Notes: generated from the letters alone by a model not told the origin. 64,000 bases of DNA from Agromyces sp. CF514 (GCF_900113185.1 NZ_FOZD01000001.1:1798001-1862000); one strand, 5' to 3'; shown: positions 9,726-18,699, numbered from the stretch's first letter. Numbers and translations are program-made.

Positions 9726-10427
9726 ATGGCGAAGAGACCGACGAGGCCGTCGACCGGCTCCCCGAAGGCGCCCACGGCGTCCTCCAGGAGCGCCGCCTCG
9801 GGTGCGAAGCCGTCGACGCGGTCCACGGGCAAGGCCGCGGGCCAGACGGGCACGTCCGCAGGCAAGGCGACCGCCAAGGGCGCGGCCAAGGGAGCAGGCG
9901 AGGTCACCGGCAAGCCCGCCCGATCCGCCAGGGTCAAGAGCGCGGCGACCTCACGTGCATCGTCGCCGCAGGTCGCGCCGCCCCGGGCGACGGGGGGCCG
10001 CGGCGCAGCCGGGTGGCTCGGCGGCATCCGATTCTCAGGTTTCTCGCTCATCATGATGGGAGTCCTGGTGCTCGCGGTCGTGGTGCTCGCACCGACGATC
10101 GCGCAGCTCGCCGAGCAGCGCCAGCAGATCGCCGAACTCCAGGCCACCGTCTCCCAGCAGGAATCCGACGTGCAGCGCCTGCGCGACGAGCGTGAACGCT
10201 GGAACGACGAGACGTACATCATGACGCAGGCGCGCGAACGGCTGACGTACGTGATGCCCGGCGAGGTGAGCTACCTGGTGATCGACGACCGCGCCGAGGC
10301 TGCAAGGGCCGACGCCGAGACCCCGGTCTCGGCCGAGGTCACCGAAACGAAGGGGGACTGGATGCGCACCATCCTGTCGTCCGTGATGACCGCGGGCCTC
10401 GCGCCCGCCGCAGGAGGTGCCGGATGA
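9726..10427 (+). CDS. FtsB/DivIC-family septum formation initiator
   Basis: This 233-residue single-pass membrane protein of the divisome is expected to bridge FtsL and FtsQ at the septum. The first ~100 residues are a Ser/Ala/Lys/Thr-rich disordered cytoplasmic tail. A transmembrane helix follows at about 105-124 (FSLIMMGVLVLAVVVLAP). A coiled coil at about 127-160 (QLAEQRQQIAELQATVS) and the family motif ARERLTYVMPGEVSYLVID come next. The start at 9726 follows a GGGGAGGG ribosome binding site; an in-frame ATG at 9711 overlaps that site and is less likely. It overlaps the DUF501 gene by 4 bp (ATGA). Its place between eno and DUF501 is the conserved actinobacterial position. Confidence 0.88.
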   Translation: MAKRPTRPSTGSPKAPTASSRSAASGAKPSTRSTGKAAGQTGTSAGKATAKGAAKGAGEVTGKPARSARVKSAATSRASSPQVAPPRATGGRGAAGWLGGIRFSGFSLIMMGVLVLAVVVLAPTIAQLAEQRQQIAELQATVSQQESDVQRLRDERERWNDETYIMTQARERLTYVMPGEVSYLVIDDRAEAARADAETPVSAEVTETKGDWMRTILSSVMTAGLAPAAGGAG

Positions 10428-11017
10428 CTCGGCCGCCGTTCGAACCCGTGACCGAGCGGGACATCCGCATCGTGTCCGCCCAGCTCGGCCGTGAGGCGCG
10501 CAACGTCGTCGGCATCCCCGCACGCTGCGTGTGCGGGGCGCCCACCGTCGTGGCGACGTCGCCGCGTCTGGCCGACGGCACGCCGTTCCCGACGTTCTAC
10601 TACCTGTCGCACCCTGCGGCCACGGCCGCGATGTCGTTCCTCGAGGCCGCCCAGCTCATGGTCGAGGCCAACGAGCTGCTCGCGAGCGACGAGACGGTCG
10701 CTGCGGGGTACGCGCAGGCGCACCTCGACTACCTGGCCGACCGCGAGTCGTTCGGCATCGTGCCCGAACTCGCCGGGATCTCCGCGGGCGGCATGCCGAC
10801 CCGCGTGAAGTGCCTGCACGCGGTCGTCGCCCACACGCTCTCCGCAGGGGCCGGGGCGAACCCGATCGGCGACCTCGCACTCGAGCGCTCGACGTGGTCG
10901 CCAGACGTGTGCCAGTGCCCCGACTACGGCGTCGACGACCTCGAGACGGGCACGGGCGCCGACACGGGCGCGAGCGCCGGCGCCGACGCGGGCACGAGCG
11001 GGCGCGAGTCGGCGTGA
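10424..11017 (+). CDS. DUF501 family protein
   Basis: This 197-residue cytoplasmic protein of unknown function matches DUF501. Its conserved motifs are VGIPARCVCGAPTVV and PFPTFYYLSHP, the cysteine-containing MPTRVKCLHAVVAHTL, and a C-terminal WSPDVCQCPDYG. Several conserved cysteines and histidines suggest metal or thiol chemistry, but no activity is established. It is translationally coupled to the FtsB-like gene (ATGA) and to the subtilase (GTGA). A repetitive Gly/Ala/Asp/Thr tail follows the domain. Confidence 0.88.
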   Translation: MTRPPFEPVTERDIRIVSAQLGREARNVVGIPARCVCGAPTVVATSPRLADGTPFPTFYYLSHPAATAAMSFLEAAQLMVEANELLASDETVAAGYAQAHLDYLADRESFGIVPELAGISAGGMPTRVKCLHAVVAHTLSAGAGANPIGDLALERSTWSPDVCQCPDYGVDDLETGTGADTGASAGADAGTSGRESA

Positions 11018-12279
11018 CCGGGTCGCGCACGATCGGCCGGCTCGCGGCAGCCGTCGCGGTGGGCGTCGTCGTGGCGCTCGTCGGGGCCGCCCCCGCGCAG
11101 GCCGACACCGTGCGCGACTACCAGTACTGGCTCGCCGACTACGGCTTCACGACCGCGTGGAACACCACCAAGGGCAAGGGCGTGACGGTCGCCGTCATCG
11201 ACACCGGGGTGAACGGCAACGTCGCCGAGCTCCGAGGGGTCGTCAAGGGCGGCACGGATGTCTCGGGCATCGGCACGCCCGACGGCCAGACCCCGGTCGG
11301 CGACAACCCCGATCACGGCACGATGGTGGCGTCGCTCCTCGCCGGACGCGGAACCGGGGCCGGCAACGGCGTCATCGGCGTCGCGCCCGAGGCCGACCTG
11401 CTGGCGGTCTCCGTCGCGTTCGGCGTCGAGACGGGGGCGACCCAGTCCAATGACGACCAGATCGCCGAGGCCGTGCACTGGGCGGTCGACAACGGCGCCG
11501 ACGTCATCAACATGTCCCTGACCCGCAACACCCGCGACTGGCCCGAGAGCTGGGACGACGCGTTCATGTACGCGTTCGAGCACGACGTGGTCGTCGTCGC
11601 CGCAGCCGGCAACCGCGGCAGCGGCACGAGCGAGGTCGGCGCACCGGCGACGATCCCCGGCGTGGTCGCGGTGGCCGGGGTCGACAAGGACAAGAACGCG
11701 AGCTTCGACGCGAGTTCGCAGGGCATCACGCTCGCCGTCGCCGCCCCGAGCGAAGACCTCGTCGGGGTGCTGCCCGACGGGCAGTACGCCGTGTGGGACG
11801 GGACGAGCGGCGCCGCTCCGCTGGTCTCGGGGCTCGTCGCACTGATCCGCGCCGAGTATCCCGACCTCGATGCCGCGAACGTGATCGAACGGCTCATCAA
11901 GACGGCGGACCCGCACGGTCACGACGTGCCGAGCCCGCTCTACGGGTTCGGCATCATCGACCCGGTCCCGGCGCTGACCGCGCAGGTCGAACCGATCGCC
12001 GAGAACCCGCTCGGCAGCATGGCGGCGTGGATCACGCTGCACCGTCGAGCCGACACCCCGGTCGACACGGATGCGCCGGAAGCGCAGGAGATCGTGCCGA
12101 TCGCCGATCCGCCTCCACCCGTCGATGTCGAGACGCAGACGCTGCTGCCGACCCCGTGGACGCTGGCCTACATCACCCTGCCGCTCTCACTGGTCGCCGG
12201 GTTTGGTACGCTAGCAGCGCTGTTGGGCATCGGTGCCGCTCGGCATACCAGGCGGGCCGCTCGCGTACGCGAGCCGTGA
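11014..12279 (+). CDS. Secreted, membrane-anchored subtilisin-like serine protease (S8)
   Basis: This 421-residue protease acts outside the membrane. Residues 1-30 are a signal peptide ending APAQA-D. The catalytic triad is Asp63 in VAVIDTGVNG, His101 in DHGTMVASLLAG and Ser265 in DGTSGAAPLVSG; the oxyanion Asn is in VVAAAGNRGSG. A proline-rich linker leads to a C-terminal transmembrane helix (LAYITLPLSLVAGFGTLAALL) and a basic tail. The catalytic domain followed by a single C-terminal anchor resembles mycosins (MycP), but no ESX genes lie in this window. The GTG start overlaps the DUF501 stop (GTGA). Any longer upstream frame is a shadow of DUF501. Confidence 0.9.
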   Translation: MTGSRTIGRLAAAVAVGVVVALVGAAPAQADTVRDYQYWLADYGFTTAWNTTKGKGVTVAVIDTGVNGNVAELRGVVKGGTDVSGIGTPDGQTPVGDNPDHGTMVASLLAGRGTGAGNGVIGVAPEADLLAVSVAFGVETGATQSNDDQIAEAVHWAVDNGADVINMSLTRNTRDWPESWDDAFMYAFEHDVVVVAAAGNRGSGTSEVGAPATIPGVVAVAGVDKDKNASFDASSQGITLAVAAPSEDLVGVLPDGQYAVWDGTSGAAPLVSGLVALIRAEYPDLDAANVIERLIKTADPHGHDVPSPLYGFGIIDPVPALTAQVEPIAENPLGSMAAWITLHRRADTPVDTDAPEAQEIVPIADPPPPVDVETQTLLPTPWTLAYITLPLSLVAGFGTLAALLGIGAARHTRRAARVREP

Positions 12280-12313
12280 TCGCAAGCATCAGAAACTGAG
12301 GAGTCCATTCACC

Positions 12314-13747
12314 GTGCCCAAGATTCTCATCGTCGGCGGTGGCTATGCGGGGTTCTACACGGCGTGGAAGCTCGAGAAGTGGCTGCGCGCCGGCGAGGCC
12401 GAGGTCACGATCGTCGACCCGCTGCCGTACATGACGTACCAGCCGTTCCTTCCCGAGGTCGCCGCAGGCTCGATCGAGCCGCGCCACGCCGTCGTCGCCC
12501 AGCGTCGTCACCTCAAGAAGACGAACGTCGTCACCGCGAAGGTGACCGGCATCGACCACGCGTCCAAGACCGCGACCATCACCCCCGAGGTCGGTGAACC
12601 GTGGCAGTTCGACTACGACATCGTCGTCGTCACGGGCGGCGCGGTCTCGCGTACGTTCCCGATCCCGGGCATCGCCGACAACGCGATCGGCCTGAAGACC
12701 ATCGAAGAGGCCGTCGCCATCCGCGACCGCGTGCTCACGAACTTCGACAAGGCGTCGAACCTCCCCGCCGGTCCCGAGCGCGACCGCCTGCTCACGTTCG
12801 TCGTGGTCGGCGGCGGCTTCGCCGGCATCGAGGTCTTCGCCGAGCTGCGTTCGTTCGCGAGCTCGCTGCTCGAGTTCTACCCGCAGCTCTCGTTCGACGA
12901 CACCCACTTCCACCTCATCGAGGCCATGGGGCGCATCATGCCCGAGGTCTCGCTCGAGACCAGCCACTGGGTCATCAAGCACCTCGCGCAGCGCGGTGCC
13001 GAGATCCACCTCGACACGCAGCTGCAGAGCGCGGTCGACGGCGTCATCGAGCTCTCCACCGGCGAGAGCTTCGAGTCCGACCTCATCGTCTGGACCGCGG
13101 GCGTCATGGCGAACCCGGCGATCGTGCGTACGAGCGACCTCCCCGTCGAGGAGCGCGGCCGCATCAAGACCCGTGCCGACCTCCGCGTGGGCGACGACGA
13201 CGACATCGTGGCCGACGCCTGGGCGGCCGGCGACATCTCGGCGGTCCCCGACCTCACGGGCGGCGGCGTCGGAGGCTACTGCGTGCCGAACGCCCAGCAC
13301 GCGGTGCGTCAGGGCAAGCTGCTCGCGAAGAACATCGTCGCGGTCCTGCGCGGCGAGGAGCCCAAGCAGTACTTCCACAAGAACCTCGGTGCGGTCGCCG
13401 GCCTCGGCCTCGGCTCGGGCGTGTTCCAGTCGGGCAAGATCGCCCTCAAGGGCCTCATCGCCTGGTTCGCGCACCGCGGCTACCACGGTCTCGCCATGCC
13501 GAGCTGGGAGCGCAAGTTCCGCGTGTTCTGGGGTTGGTGGAACAACTTCTGGCTCGGTCGCGACCTCGTCTCGCTGAGCGCCGTGCAGCAGCCCCGCGCG
13601 CAGTTCGAGGCGTTCGCGGCTCGCCCGCGTCCCGCGGTCGCAGCTGCTCCGGTCGAGACGAAGGCCGCGCCCAAGGTCGAGGCGAAGGCCGCGCCGAAGG
13701 CGAAGGCCGCGGCGAAGCCCAAGGCCGAGGCCGCAGCCTCGAAGTGA
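12314..13747 (+). CDS. ndh: Type II NADH dehydrogenase (NDH-2)
   Basis: This 477-residue FAD-dependent, non-proton-pumping NADH:quinone oxidoreductase sits at the inner face of the membrane. The N-terminal Rossmann fold has ILIVGGGYAGFYTAWKLE (FAD). The second, NAD-binding fold has FVVVGGGFAGIEVFAELR. The quinone-region motif MTYQPFLPEVAAGSIEPRH and the FAD-closing AWAAGDISAVPDL are also present. The C-terminus carries an amphipathic membrane-association region (MPSWERKFRVFWGWWNNFW) and a repetitive tail of Lys/Ala/Pro (about 40 residues). The GTG start is preceded by GAGGAG. An upstream in-frame ATG lies inside the previous gene and was rejected. Confidence 0.92.
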   Translation: MPKILIVGGGYAGFYTAWKLEKWLRAGEAEVTIVDPLPYMTYQPFLPEVAAGSIEPRHAVVAQRRHLKKTNVVTAKVTGIDHASKTATITPEVGEPWQFDYDIVVVTGGAVSRTFPIPGIADNAIGLKTIEEAVAIRDRVLTNFDKASNLPAGPERDRLLTFVVVGGGFAGIEVFAELRSFASSLLEFYPQLSFDDTHFHLIEAMGRIMPEVSLETSHWVIKHLAQRGAEIHLDTQLQSAVDGVIELSTGESFESDLIVWTAGVMANPAIVRTSDLPVEERGRIKTRADLRVGDDDDIVADAWAAGDISAVPDLTGGGVGGYCVPNAQHAVRQGKLLAKNIVAVLRGEEPKQYFHKNLGAVAGLGLGSGVFQSGKIALKGLIAWFAHRGYHGLAMPSWERKFRVFWGWWNNFWLGRDLVSLSAVQQPRAQFEAFAARPRPAVAAAPVETKAAPKVEAKAAPKAKAAAKPKAEAAASK

Positions 13748-13770
13748 GCTTCGAAGCGAAGTAGGTTTGA

Positions 13771-13798
13771 CGCGGCGTCGCCTTCGGGCGGCGCCGCG
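13771..13798 (+). terminator. Terminator hairpin after ndh
   Basis: CGCGGCGTCGCC and GGCGGCGCCGCG form a 12-bp stem with one G-U pair and a stable TTCG tetraloop. It ends at the first base of the tRNA gene. Confidence 0.6.
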
Positions 13799-13871
13799 CT
13801 CCCGTAGCCCAATCGGCAGAGGCAGGCGACTTAAACTCGCCTCAGTCTGGGTTCGAATCCCAGCGGGAGCA
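13798..13871 (+). tRNA. tRNA with anticodon TAA (Leu by code), short variable arm
   Basis: The 74-nt cloverleaf reads clearly. The acceptor stem GCTCCCG pairs with CGGGAGC, and the D-stem GCC pairs with GGC. The anticodon stem GGCGA/TCGCC encloses the loop CTTAAAC, giving anticodon TAA (13832-13834). The T-arm is CTGGG-TTCGAAT-CCCAG and the discriminator base is A; CCA is not encoded. By the genetic code it reads UUA (Leu). The variable loop is only 5 nt (TCAGT), whereas bacterial tRNA-Leu normally has a long class II variable arm, so its charging identity is uncertain. Confidence 0.9.
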
Positions 13872-13938
13872 CCGCTCGATCAGTGAGCCCGGCCAGCCGG
13901 CCGTGCGGGCCGCACTCGCCAGCCCCGCACCCGACGGC

Positions 13939-16674
13939 TCAGGCGTTGCGAGCCGCGGCGCGGCGCCGCCGGATCCACTTGTCGCCCTCGACGACGACCA
14001 GCAGGATCAGGGTCAGCCCGATGCAGCCGAGCCACTGCCAGCCGGTGAGCGACACGGTGCCGAGCATGCGCTGCAGGAACGGGATCTCGGTCGACGCCAC
14101 GATGAGCAGCACGGGCCAGACGAGGATCTTCGCCACGGCCGCGATCGGCGGCAGGAGGCCCGATTCGGGCGTGCGACGCATGAGCACCGCGCTCAGCACG
14201 GTGGCGAGGCCAAGCACGACGTACGCCATGGTCATCGAGGCGGTCGGTTCGACGGGGCTCGGGGCATCCGGTCCCCAGACCAGCGGCACGAGCGCGATGA
14301 GGAAGATGACCGCGCCGTAGACCAGCCACTCCACGAGGGAGACCGGGTTCACGACGCCGATCTTCGGGTCGCGCGGCGGGTGGTCCATGATGCCGGGCGG
14401 GTTGGCGTCGGCGGCGATCGCGAGCACCGCGAACAGCGCGACGAAGAAGTTGATGAACAGCACCTGGGCCGGGAACAGCGCGACGCCCTCCGCGATCGAG
14501 AACGCGCTCGCGGCGAGGAACAGCATGATCAGGCTGAGCAGCTGGGTCATCTGGAACCGCAGGTAGGCGGTGATCTTCGAGTAGACGATGCGGCCGAGCT
14601 CGACGGCGTGCACGAGGGTCGCGAAGTTGTCGTCGGTGAGCACGAGCTTGGCGGCCTGCTTCGTCACCTCGGAGCCCGAGCCCATGGCCACGCCGATGTT
14701 CGCCTGCTTGATCGCCGCGGCGTCGTTCACGGCGTCACCCGTCATCGCGACGATGGCGCCGCCCTGCTGCAGCAGCCCGACCAGGCGGAGCTTGTCGTCG
14801 GGGGTGACACGGCCGAAGACGTGCAGGTCGGGCAGCCGCTGCGAGAGCTCCTCGTCGCTCATGCGCTTGAGGTCGGCGCCGCTCACGGCTCCGGCGCCGA
14901 GGCCCAGTTCGGCGCCGATCGCGCCGGCGGTGACCGCGTGGTCGCCGGTGATCATGCGCACGTCGATGCCCGCGCGGTGGGCGATGTCGACCGCGGTCTT
15001 CGCCTCGGGTCGCAGCGGGTCGACGATGCCGACGATGCCGATGAGCGACAGGTCGGCGACCCACGACATCGGGTCGGCGACGACCTTCGCCTCGTCGGCG
15101 TCGTCGAGGAAGCGCGCGGCGATCGAGAGCGTGCGCAGGCCGGTCGCTGACATGCGCTCGAGCTCCGCGGTCGCGGAATCGGATGCCACGGGCACGACCT
15201 CGCGCGACTCGCCGAGCATCGTCGTGCAGCGGGCGAGCACCACGTCGGGTGCGCCCTTCACCAGCAGCACGAGCCGCGTCTCGCCGCGGACCGGGATGCG
15301 CTGGAGCGTCGCCATGAACTTGTAGTCGGAGTCGAACGGCACCTCGGCCAGGCGCGGGTAGTCCCTGCGTGCCTGGTCGGCGTCGATGCCGAGCCGGGCG
15401 CCGAGCACGACCAGCGCAGCCTCGGTGGGGTCGCCGACGACTTCGCCGTCGGCCGAGACCGTCGCGTCGTTCGGCAGGCTGATCGCGAGCCCGAGCGTGG
15501 GGGCGTCGAGCGGCTCGTCGGTGGCGCCGAGCACCCGCCCGTCGAACGAGTATCCCTCGCCCGTGACCCGGTAGGTGTTGCCGCCGAACCACGCCGTGCG
15601 CACCGTCATCTTGTTGAGCGTGAGGGTGCCCGTCTTGTCGGAGCAGATCGCGCTCGTCGCGCCGAGCGTCTCGACGTCGTTGAGGGAGGCGACGATCGCG
15701 CGCTCCTTCGCCAGCTTCGAGGCGCCCCACGCGAGGAGGCTCTGCACGAACACGGGCAGGCCCGTCGGGATCGCGGAGATGGCGACGGCGGTCGCCAGGA
15801 AGAGCAGTTCGTCGAGGCTCTGTCCGCGGGCGAAGCCGATGAGCACGATGACGAGCACGGCGCTCCACGCGATGATGCCGAGCACCTTGGTGAGCGAGTC
15901 GAGCTCGAGCTGCAGCGGGGACTTCTTGTCTCCGACCTGCGTGAGCAGTGAGGCGATGCGGCCCATCTGGGTGCGCATGCCGGTCTCGACGATCACGACC
16001 CGCGCGGTGCCGCGCGTGACCGAGGTGTTCTGGAACACCATCGACGTGCGGTCTGCCAGCGCCGTGTCGGCGGGGTTCTCGCTCGGGCCCTTGGGGATCG
16101 GCAGCGACTCGCCGGTGAGCGAGGACTCCTGCGTCTCGAGGTTGGCCGAACGGAGGATCCGGCCGTCGGCGGGCACGAGGTCGCCCGACTCGAGATCGAC
16201 GATGTCGCCGGTCACGAGGCCGGTCGCGTCGATCTGGACCAGGGTGCCGTCGCGGATCACCCTCGCCTTCGGCGTCTGGAGCTTCGCGAGCGCGTCGACG
16301 CTGCGGCGGGCCTTGACCTCCTGCTGCGTGCCCGTGATGACGTTGAACAGCACGAGCACCGCGACGATGATCGCGGTCGTGACCTGCCCGATGAGCAGCG
16401 ACACGATCGTGACGGCGATGAGCATGAGCGTCATGAGCTCGAGCACCTGGCTGAGCGCGATGCGCCAGACGCTCGGGGGAGGTGCGCTCTGCAGTGCGTT
16501 GGGACCGAGGTCGGCGAGTCGGCGGGCGGCCTCCTGCGCTGCGAGGCCCGTGCGATCGTCCGTCGTGAGCTCGGCCGTCACCTCCGAGGGAGGGAGGGCC
16601 CACCATCCGGTCTCGGTCGGTGCACCGCCCCCGGGTGCGGCTGCGGCTCCTGCAACGGTCGACTGTTCGCTCAT
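13939..16674 (-). CDS. Cation-transporting P-type ATPase (P2-like)
   Basis: This 911-residue membrane pump moves a cation at the cost of ATP through a phospho-Asp intermediate. An N-terminal cation-ATPase domain (LTTDDRTGLAAQEAARRLADLGPN) precedes the first helices. The actuator loop has SSLTGESLPIPK. The phosphorylation site is Asp346 in CSDKTGTLTLNKMTV. The nucleotide domain has FMATLQR and LVLLVKGAPDVVL, and the hinge MTGDAVNDAAAIKQANIGVAMG. Six C-terminal helices follow, as in Ca2+/Mg2+/Na+ P2 pumps. Ion specificity is not certain. I chose the ATG at 16674 (GGGGGAAG site 7 nt upstream) over an in-frame start 34 codons earlier. It converges on the tRNA gene. Confidence 0.92.
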   Translation of the reverse strand: MSEQSTVAGAAAAPGGGAPTETGWWALPPSEVTAELTTDDRTGLAAQEAARRLADLGPNALQSAPPPSVWRIALSQVLELMTLMLIAVTIVSLLIGQVTTAIIVAVLVLFNVITGTQQEVKARRSVDALAKLQTPKARVIRDGTLVQIDATGLVTGDIVDLESGDLVPADGRILRSANLETQESSLTGESLPIPKGPSENPADTALADRTSMVFQNTSVTRGTARVVIVETGMRTQMGRIASLLTQVGDKKSPLQLELDSLTKVLGIIAWSAVLVIVLIGFARGQSLDELLFLATAVAISAIPTGLPVFVQSLLAWGASKLAKERAIVASLNDVETLGATSAICSDKTGTLTLNKMTVRTAWFGGNTYRVTGEGYSFDGRVLGATDEPLDAPTLGLAISLPNDATVSADGEVVGDPTEAALVVLGARLGIDADQARRDYPRLAEVPFDSDYKFMATLQRIPVRGETRLVLLVKGAPDVVLARCTTMLGESREVVPVASDSATAELERMSATGLRTLSIAARFLDDADEAKVVADPMSWVADLSLIGIVGIVDPLRPEAKTAVDIAHRAGIDVRMITGDHAVTAGAIGAELGLGAGAVSGADLKRMSDEELSQRLPDLHVFGRVTPDDKLRLVGLLQQGGAIVAMTGDAVNDAAAIKQANIGVAMGSGSEVTKQAAKLVLTDDNFATLVHAVELGRIVYSKITAYLRFQMTQLLSLIMLFLAASAFSIAEGVALFPAQVLFINFFVALFAVLAIAADANPPGIMDHPPRDPKIGVVNPVSLVEWLVYGAVIFLIALVPLVWGPDAPSPVEPTASMTMAYVVLGLATVLSAVLMRRTPESGLLPPIAAVAKILVWPVLLIVASTEIPFLQRMLGTVSLTGWQWLGCIGLTLILLVVVEGDKWIRRRRAAARNA

Positions 16675-16878
16675 GCCGATCTTCCCCCTCGACAGTGAGC
16701 CCCGAGCGGTGCTCGCGATGATCGTATCGTCGCGAATCGCGTCGAGGGAAGACATCTGCACGCGTTGCGCGACCACTTCGCGACGAGCCGACGCGTCATC
16801 GGAGGACGCACTGTGAAGGCGTGTTGCTCCCGTTTACTGCGGGTGTCACGGCCGATTCCGGTGCCGGAGACACGGGGT

Positions 16879-16884
16879 TAGTGT
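16879..16884 (+). promoter_or_regulatory. -10 hexamer of a probable leaderless promoter (FMN reductase)
   Basis: TAGTGT ends 6 nt before the ATG at 16891, and there is no Shine-Dalgarno sequence. Confidence 0.5.
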
Positions 16885-16890
16885 CGCCCC

Positions 16891-17484
16891 ATGCCCAGCA
16901 TCAACATCGTCGCCGTCTCCGGAAGCCTGCACGCACCGTCCAAGACCACGGTCCTCACACGCGAGATCCTCGAGGGGTTCGCGACCGCGCTCCGATCGGG
17001 GAGCGGCCGCGATCTCGAGATCGAGACGCACCTCATCGAACTGTCCGAGATCGGGCCCGAGTTCGCGGGCGTGCTCAGCCGAGACGCGCTGCCGCCTGCC
17101 GCCGAGGAGGCGCTGCGCCGCATCGAGTCGGCGACGCTGCTCATCGTCGCGAGCCCGGTCTACCGGGCATCGTTCACGGGGCTGTTCAAGCACGTGTTCG
17201 ACTTCGTCGGGCAGTACGCGCTCATCGACAAGCCCGTGCTGCTCGCGGCGACGGGCGGCAGCGATCGTCACTCGCTCATCCTCGAGCACCAGTTCCGTCC
17301 GTTGTTCTCGTTCTTCCAGGCGCTCACGCTGCCGATCGGCGTCTACGCGAGCGACACCGACTTCGTCGACTACCAGGTCGACTCGGCCGACCTGCGCGCG
17401 CGCATCGACCAGGCGATCGACCGGGGCCTGCCCGTCGTGCGCAGCGCGGTGCTGCCGGTCTCGGAGTACGTCGGCACCTGGTGA
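16891..17484 (+). CDS. NAD(P)H-dependent FMN reductase, MsuE/SsuE type
   Basis: This 197-residue flavodoxin-fold protein is expected to reduce FMN with NAD(P)H, usually for a partner monooxygenase. The FMN phosphate-binding loop is VAVSGSLHAPSKTTVL. The second FMN loop is LIVASPVYRASFTGLFKHVFDFV, and LLAATGGSDRHSLILEHQFRPLFSFF is typical of MsuE/SsuE-like proteins. No monooxygenase or sulfonate transporter is adjacent, so its partner is unknown. It is convergent with the Ppx/GppA gene across a shared bidirectional hairpin. Confidence 0.82.
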   Translation: MPSINIVAVSGSLHAPSKTTVLTREILEGFATALRSGSGRDLEIETHLIELSEIGPEFAGVLSRDALPPAAEEALRRIESATLLIVASPVYRASFTGLFKHVFDFVGQYALIDKPVLLAATGGSDRHSLILEHQFRPLFSFFQALTLPIGVYASDTDFVDYQVDSADLRARIDQAIDRGLPVVRSAVLPVSEYVGTW

Positions 17485-17511
17485 CCGAACCAGCGGCATC
17501 CGCGAACGGAC

Positions 17512-17568
17512 GACGGATGCCGCGGGCGGGCCCTGCCGGCTCTGGTGACGGTTGCCGCGGCATCCGTC
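17512..17568. terminator. Bidirectional terminator-like hairpin between convergent genes
   Basis: GACGGATGCCGCGG (17512-17525) and its exact reverse complement (17555-17568) enclose a 29-nt loop. It sits between the stops of the FMN reductase and Ppx/GppA genes. The stem contains the GGATGC word. Confidence 0.6.
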
Positions 17569-17578
17569 ACCGACGCGT

Positions 17579-18505
17579 TCAGGCCATGCGGTCGAGGCGC
17601 CGCAGGATGAGCCCCTCACGGAGCGCCCACGGCGAGACCTCGAGCTCGTTCACGCCGAACGCCCGCATCGCCTCGGAGAGCACGACGGCGCCCGCGACGA
17701 TCTGGAACGTGCGGTCGGCCGTGATGCCGGGCAGCGCGGGCCGTGCGTCCGCGGGGATGCGTGCCAGGCGGGGAATCCAGTCGTCGAGTCCCTTGCGGCG
17801 CAGGATGCTGCGCTCGTCGGGGCCGACGCCCTCCTCGGTCCAGCCGGCCAGGCGTGCGAGCGAGCGGATGGTCTTCGACGAGCCGACGACGTGCGAGGGC
17901 TTCGGCAGCCGGGCGAACTCCTCGAGCGCGGGCCGCAGCACCGAGGCGGCGTGGTCCCGCAGGCGCTGCACCTGTTCGGGCGTGGGCGGGTCGTCGGGGA
18001 GGAACGCGATGGTCGAGCGCCCGGCGCCGAGGGGGAGCGAGCGCGCGACATCCGGGATCTCGTCGATGCCGTTCGCGATCTCGAGCGAACCGCCGCCGAT
18101 GTCGAAGAGCAGGATCCGCTCGGCCGACCAGCCGTACCAGCGACGCACGGCGAGGAACGTGATGCGGGCCTCGTCGGCGCCCGAGAGCACCTGCAGCTCG
18201 ACGCCGGTCTCGGCGGTGACCCGCGCGAGCACGGCCTCGCCGTTGGCGGCCTCGCGGATGGCGGAGGTCGCGAACGCGAGCAGTTCGTCGATGCCCGACT
18301 CGCGGGCGACCCGGACGGCGTCGCCGACGGCCGTGAGGATGGCCTCGACGCCGTCGGCGCCGATCGAGCCGTCGGGTTCGAGGTAGCGCATGACGCGCAG
18401 CACCGAGCGGTGCGAGGCCGCCGGGATCGGGCGCGCGCCGGGGTGCGCATCGACGACGAGCAGGTGGACGGTGTTCGATCCGACGTCGAGGACTCCGAGG
18501 CGCAT
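17579..18505 (-). CDS. Ppx/GppA-family phosphatase
   Basis: This 308-residue member of the ASKHA (actin-like ATPase) fold hydrolyses polyphosphate or pppGpp. Phosphate-1 motif is LGVLDVGSNTVHLLVVD. The ELLAFATSAIREAANG segment carries the catalytic region. Phosphate-2 is ILLFDIGGGSLEIANG, and the C-terminal HVVGSSKTIRSLARLAG is the adenosine-like motif. The length fits the short actinobacterial Ppx1/2 type without the C-terminal HD-like domain of E. coli Ppx. A hexamer TACGCT 6 nt before the ATG predicts a leaderless transcript and supports the 18505 start over a longer frame. Confidence 0.88.
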   Translation of the reverse strand: MRLGVLDVGSNTVHLLVVDAHPGARPIPAASHRSVLRVMRYLEPDGSIGADGVEAILTAVGDAVRVARESGIDELLAFATSAIREAANGEAVLARVTAETGVELQVLSGADEARITFLAVRRWYGWSAERILLFDIGGGSLEIANGIDEIPDVARSLPLGAGRSTIAFLPDDPPTPEQVQRLRDHAASVLRPALEEFARLPKPSHVVGSSKTIRSLARLAGWTEEGVGPDERSILRRKGLDDWIPRLARIPADARPALPGITADRTFQIVAGAVVLSEAMRAFGVNELEVSPWALREGLILRRLDRMA

Positions 18506-18511
18506 GCTGCG

Positions 18512-18517
18512 AGCGTA
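18512..18517 (-). promoter_or_regulatory. -10 hexamer of a probable leaderless promoter (Ppx/GppA gene)
   Basis: On the minus strand TACGCT lies 6 nt before the ATG at 18505. Confidence 0.5.
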
Positions 18518-18629
18518 GTGCTCGACCGATTCCCTCCGTGCGCGCGTCGGACTGCGCGGATGAGCGAAGCCGGTCGACGGATTCGCCGACGGGCGTTCGC
18601 GAACCCGGGTTTCTGGTGCATACTGTTGC

Positions 18630-18651
18630 AACTGGGACGATCGTCCCAGTT
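18630..18651. promoter_or_regulatory. Perfect 22-bp palindrome, likely TetR operator
   Basis: The half-site AACTGGGACGA is followed directly by its exact reverse complement. It lies 48 bp before the TetR start codon and overlaps a region with a possible -10 (TACTGT, 18621-18626). Position and symmetry fit an autoregulatory operator for the TetR gene and its operon. Confidence 0.7.
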
Positions 18652-18699
18652 CGTCCGGGGCGACCCGGACTTCGGCAGCGTCGTCGTGAAGGAGCCCGA

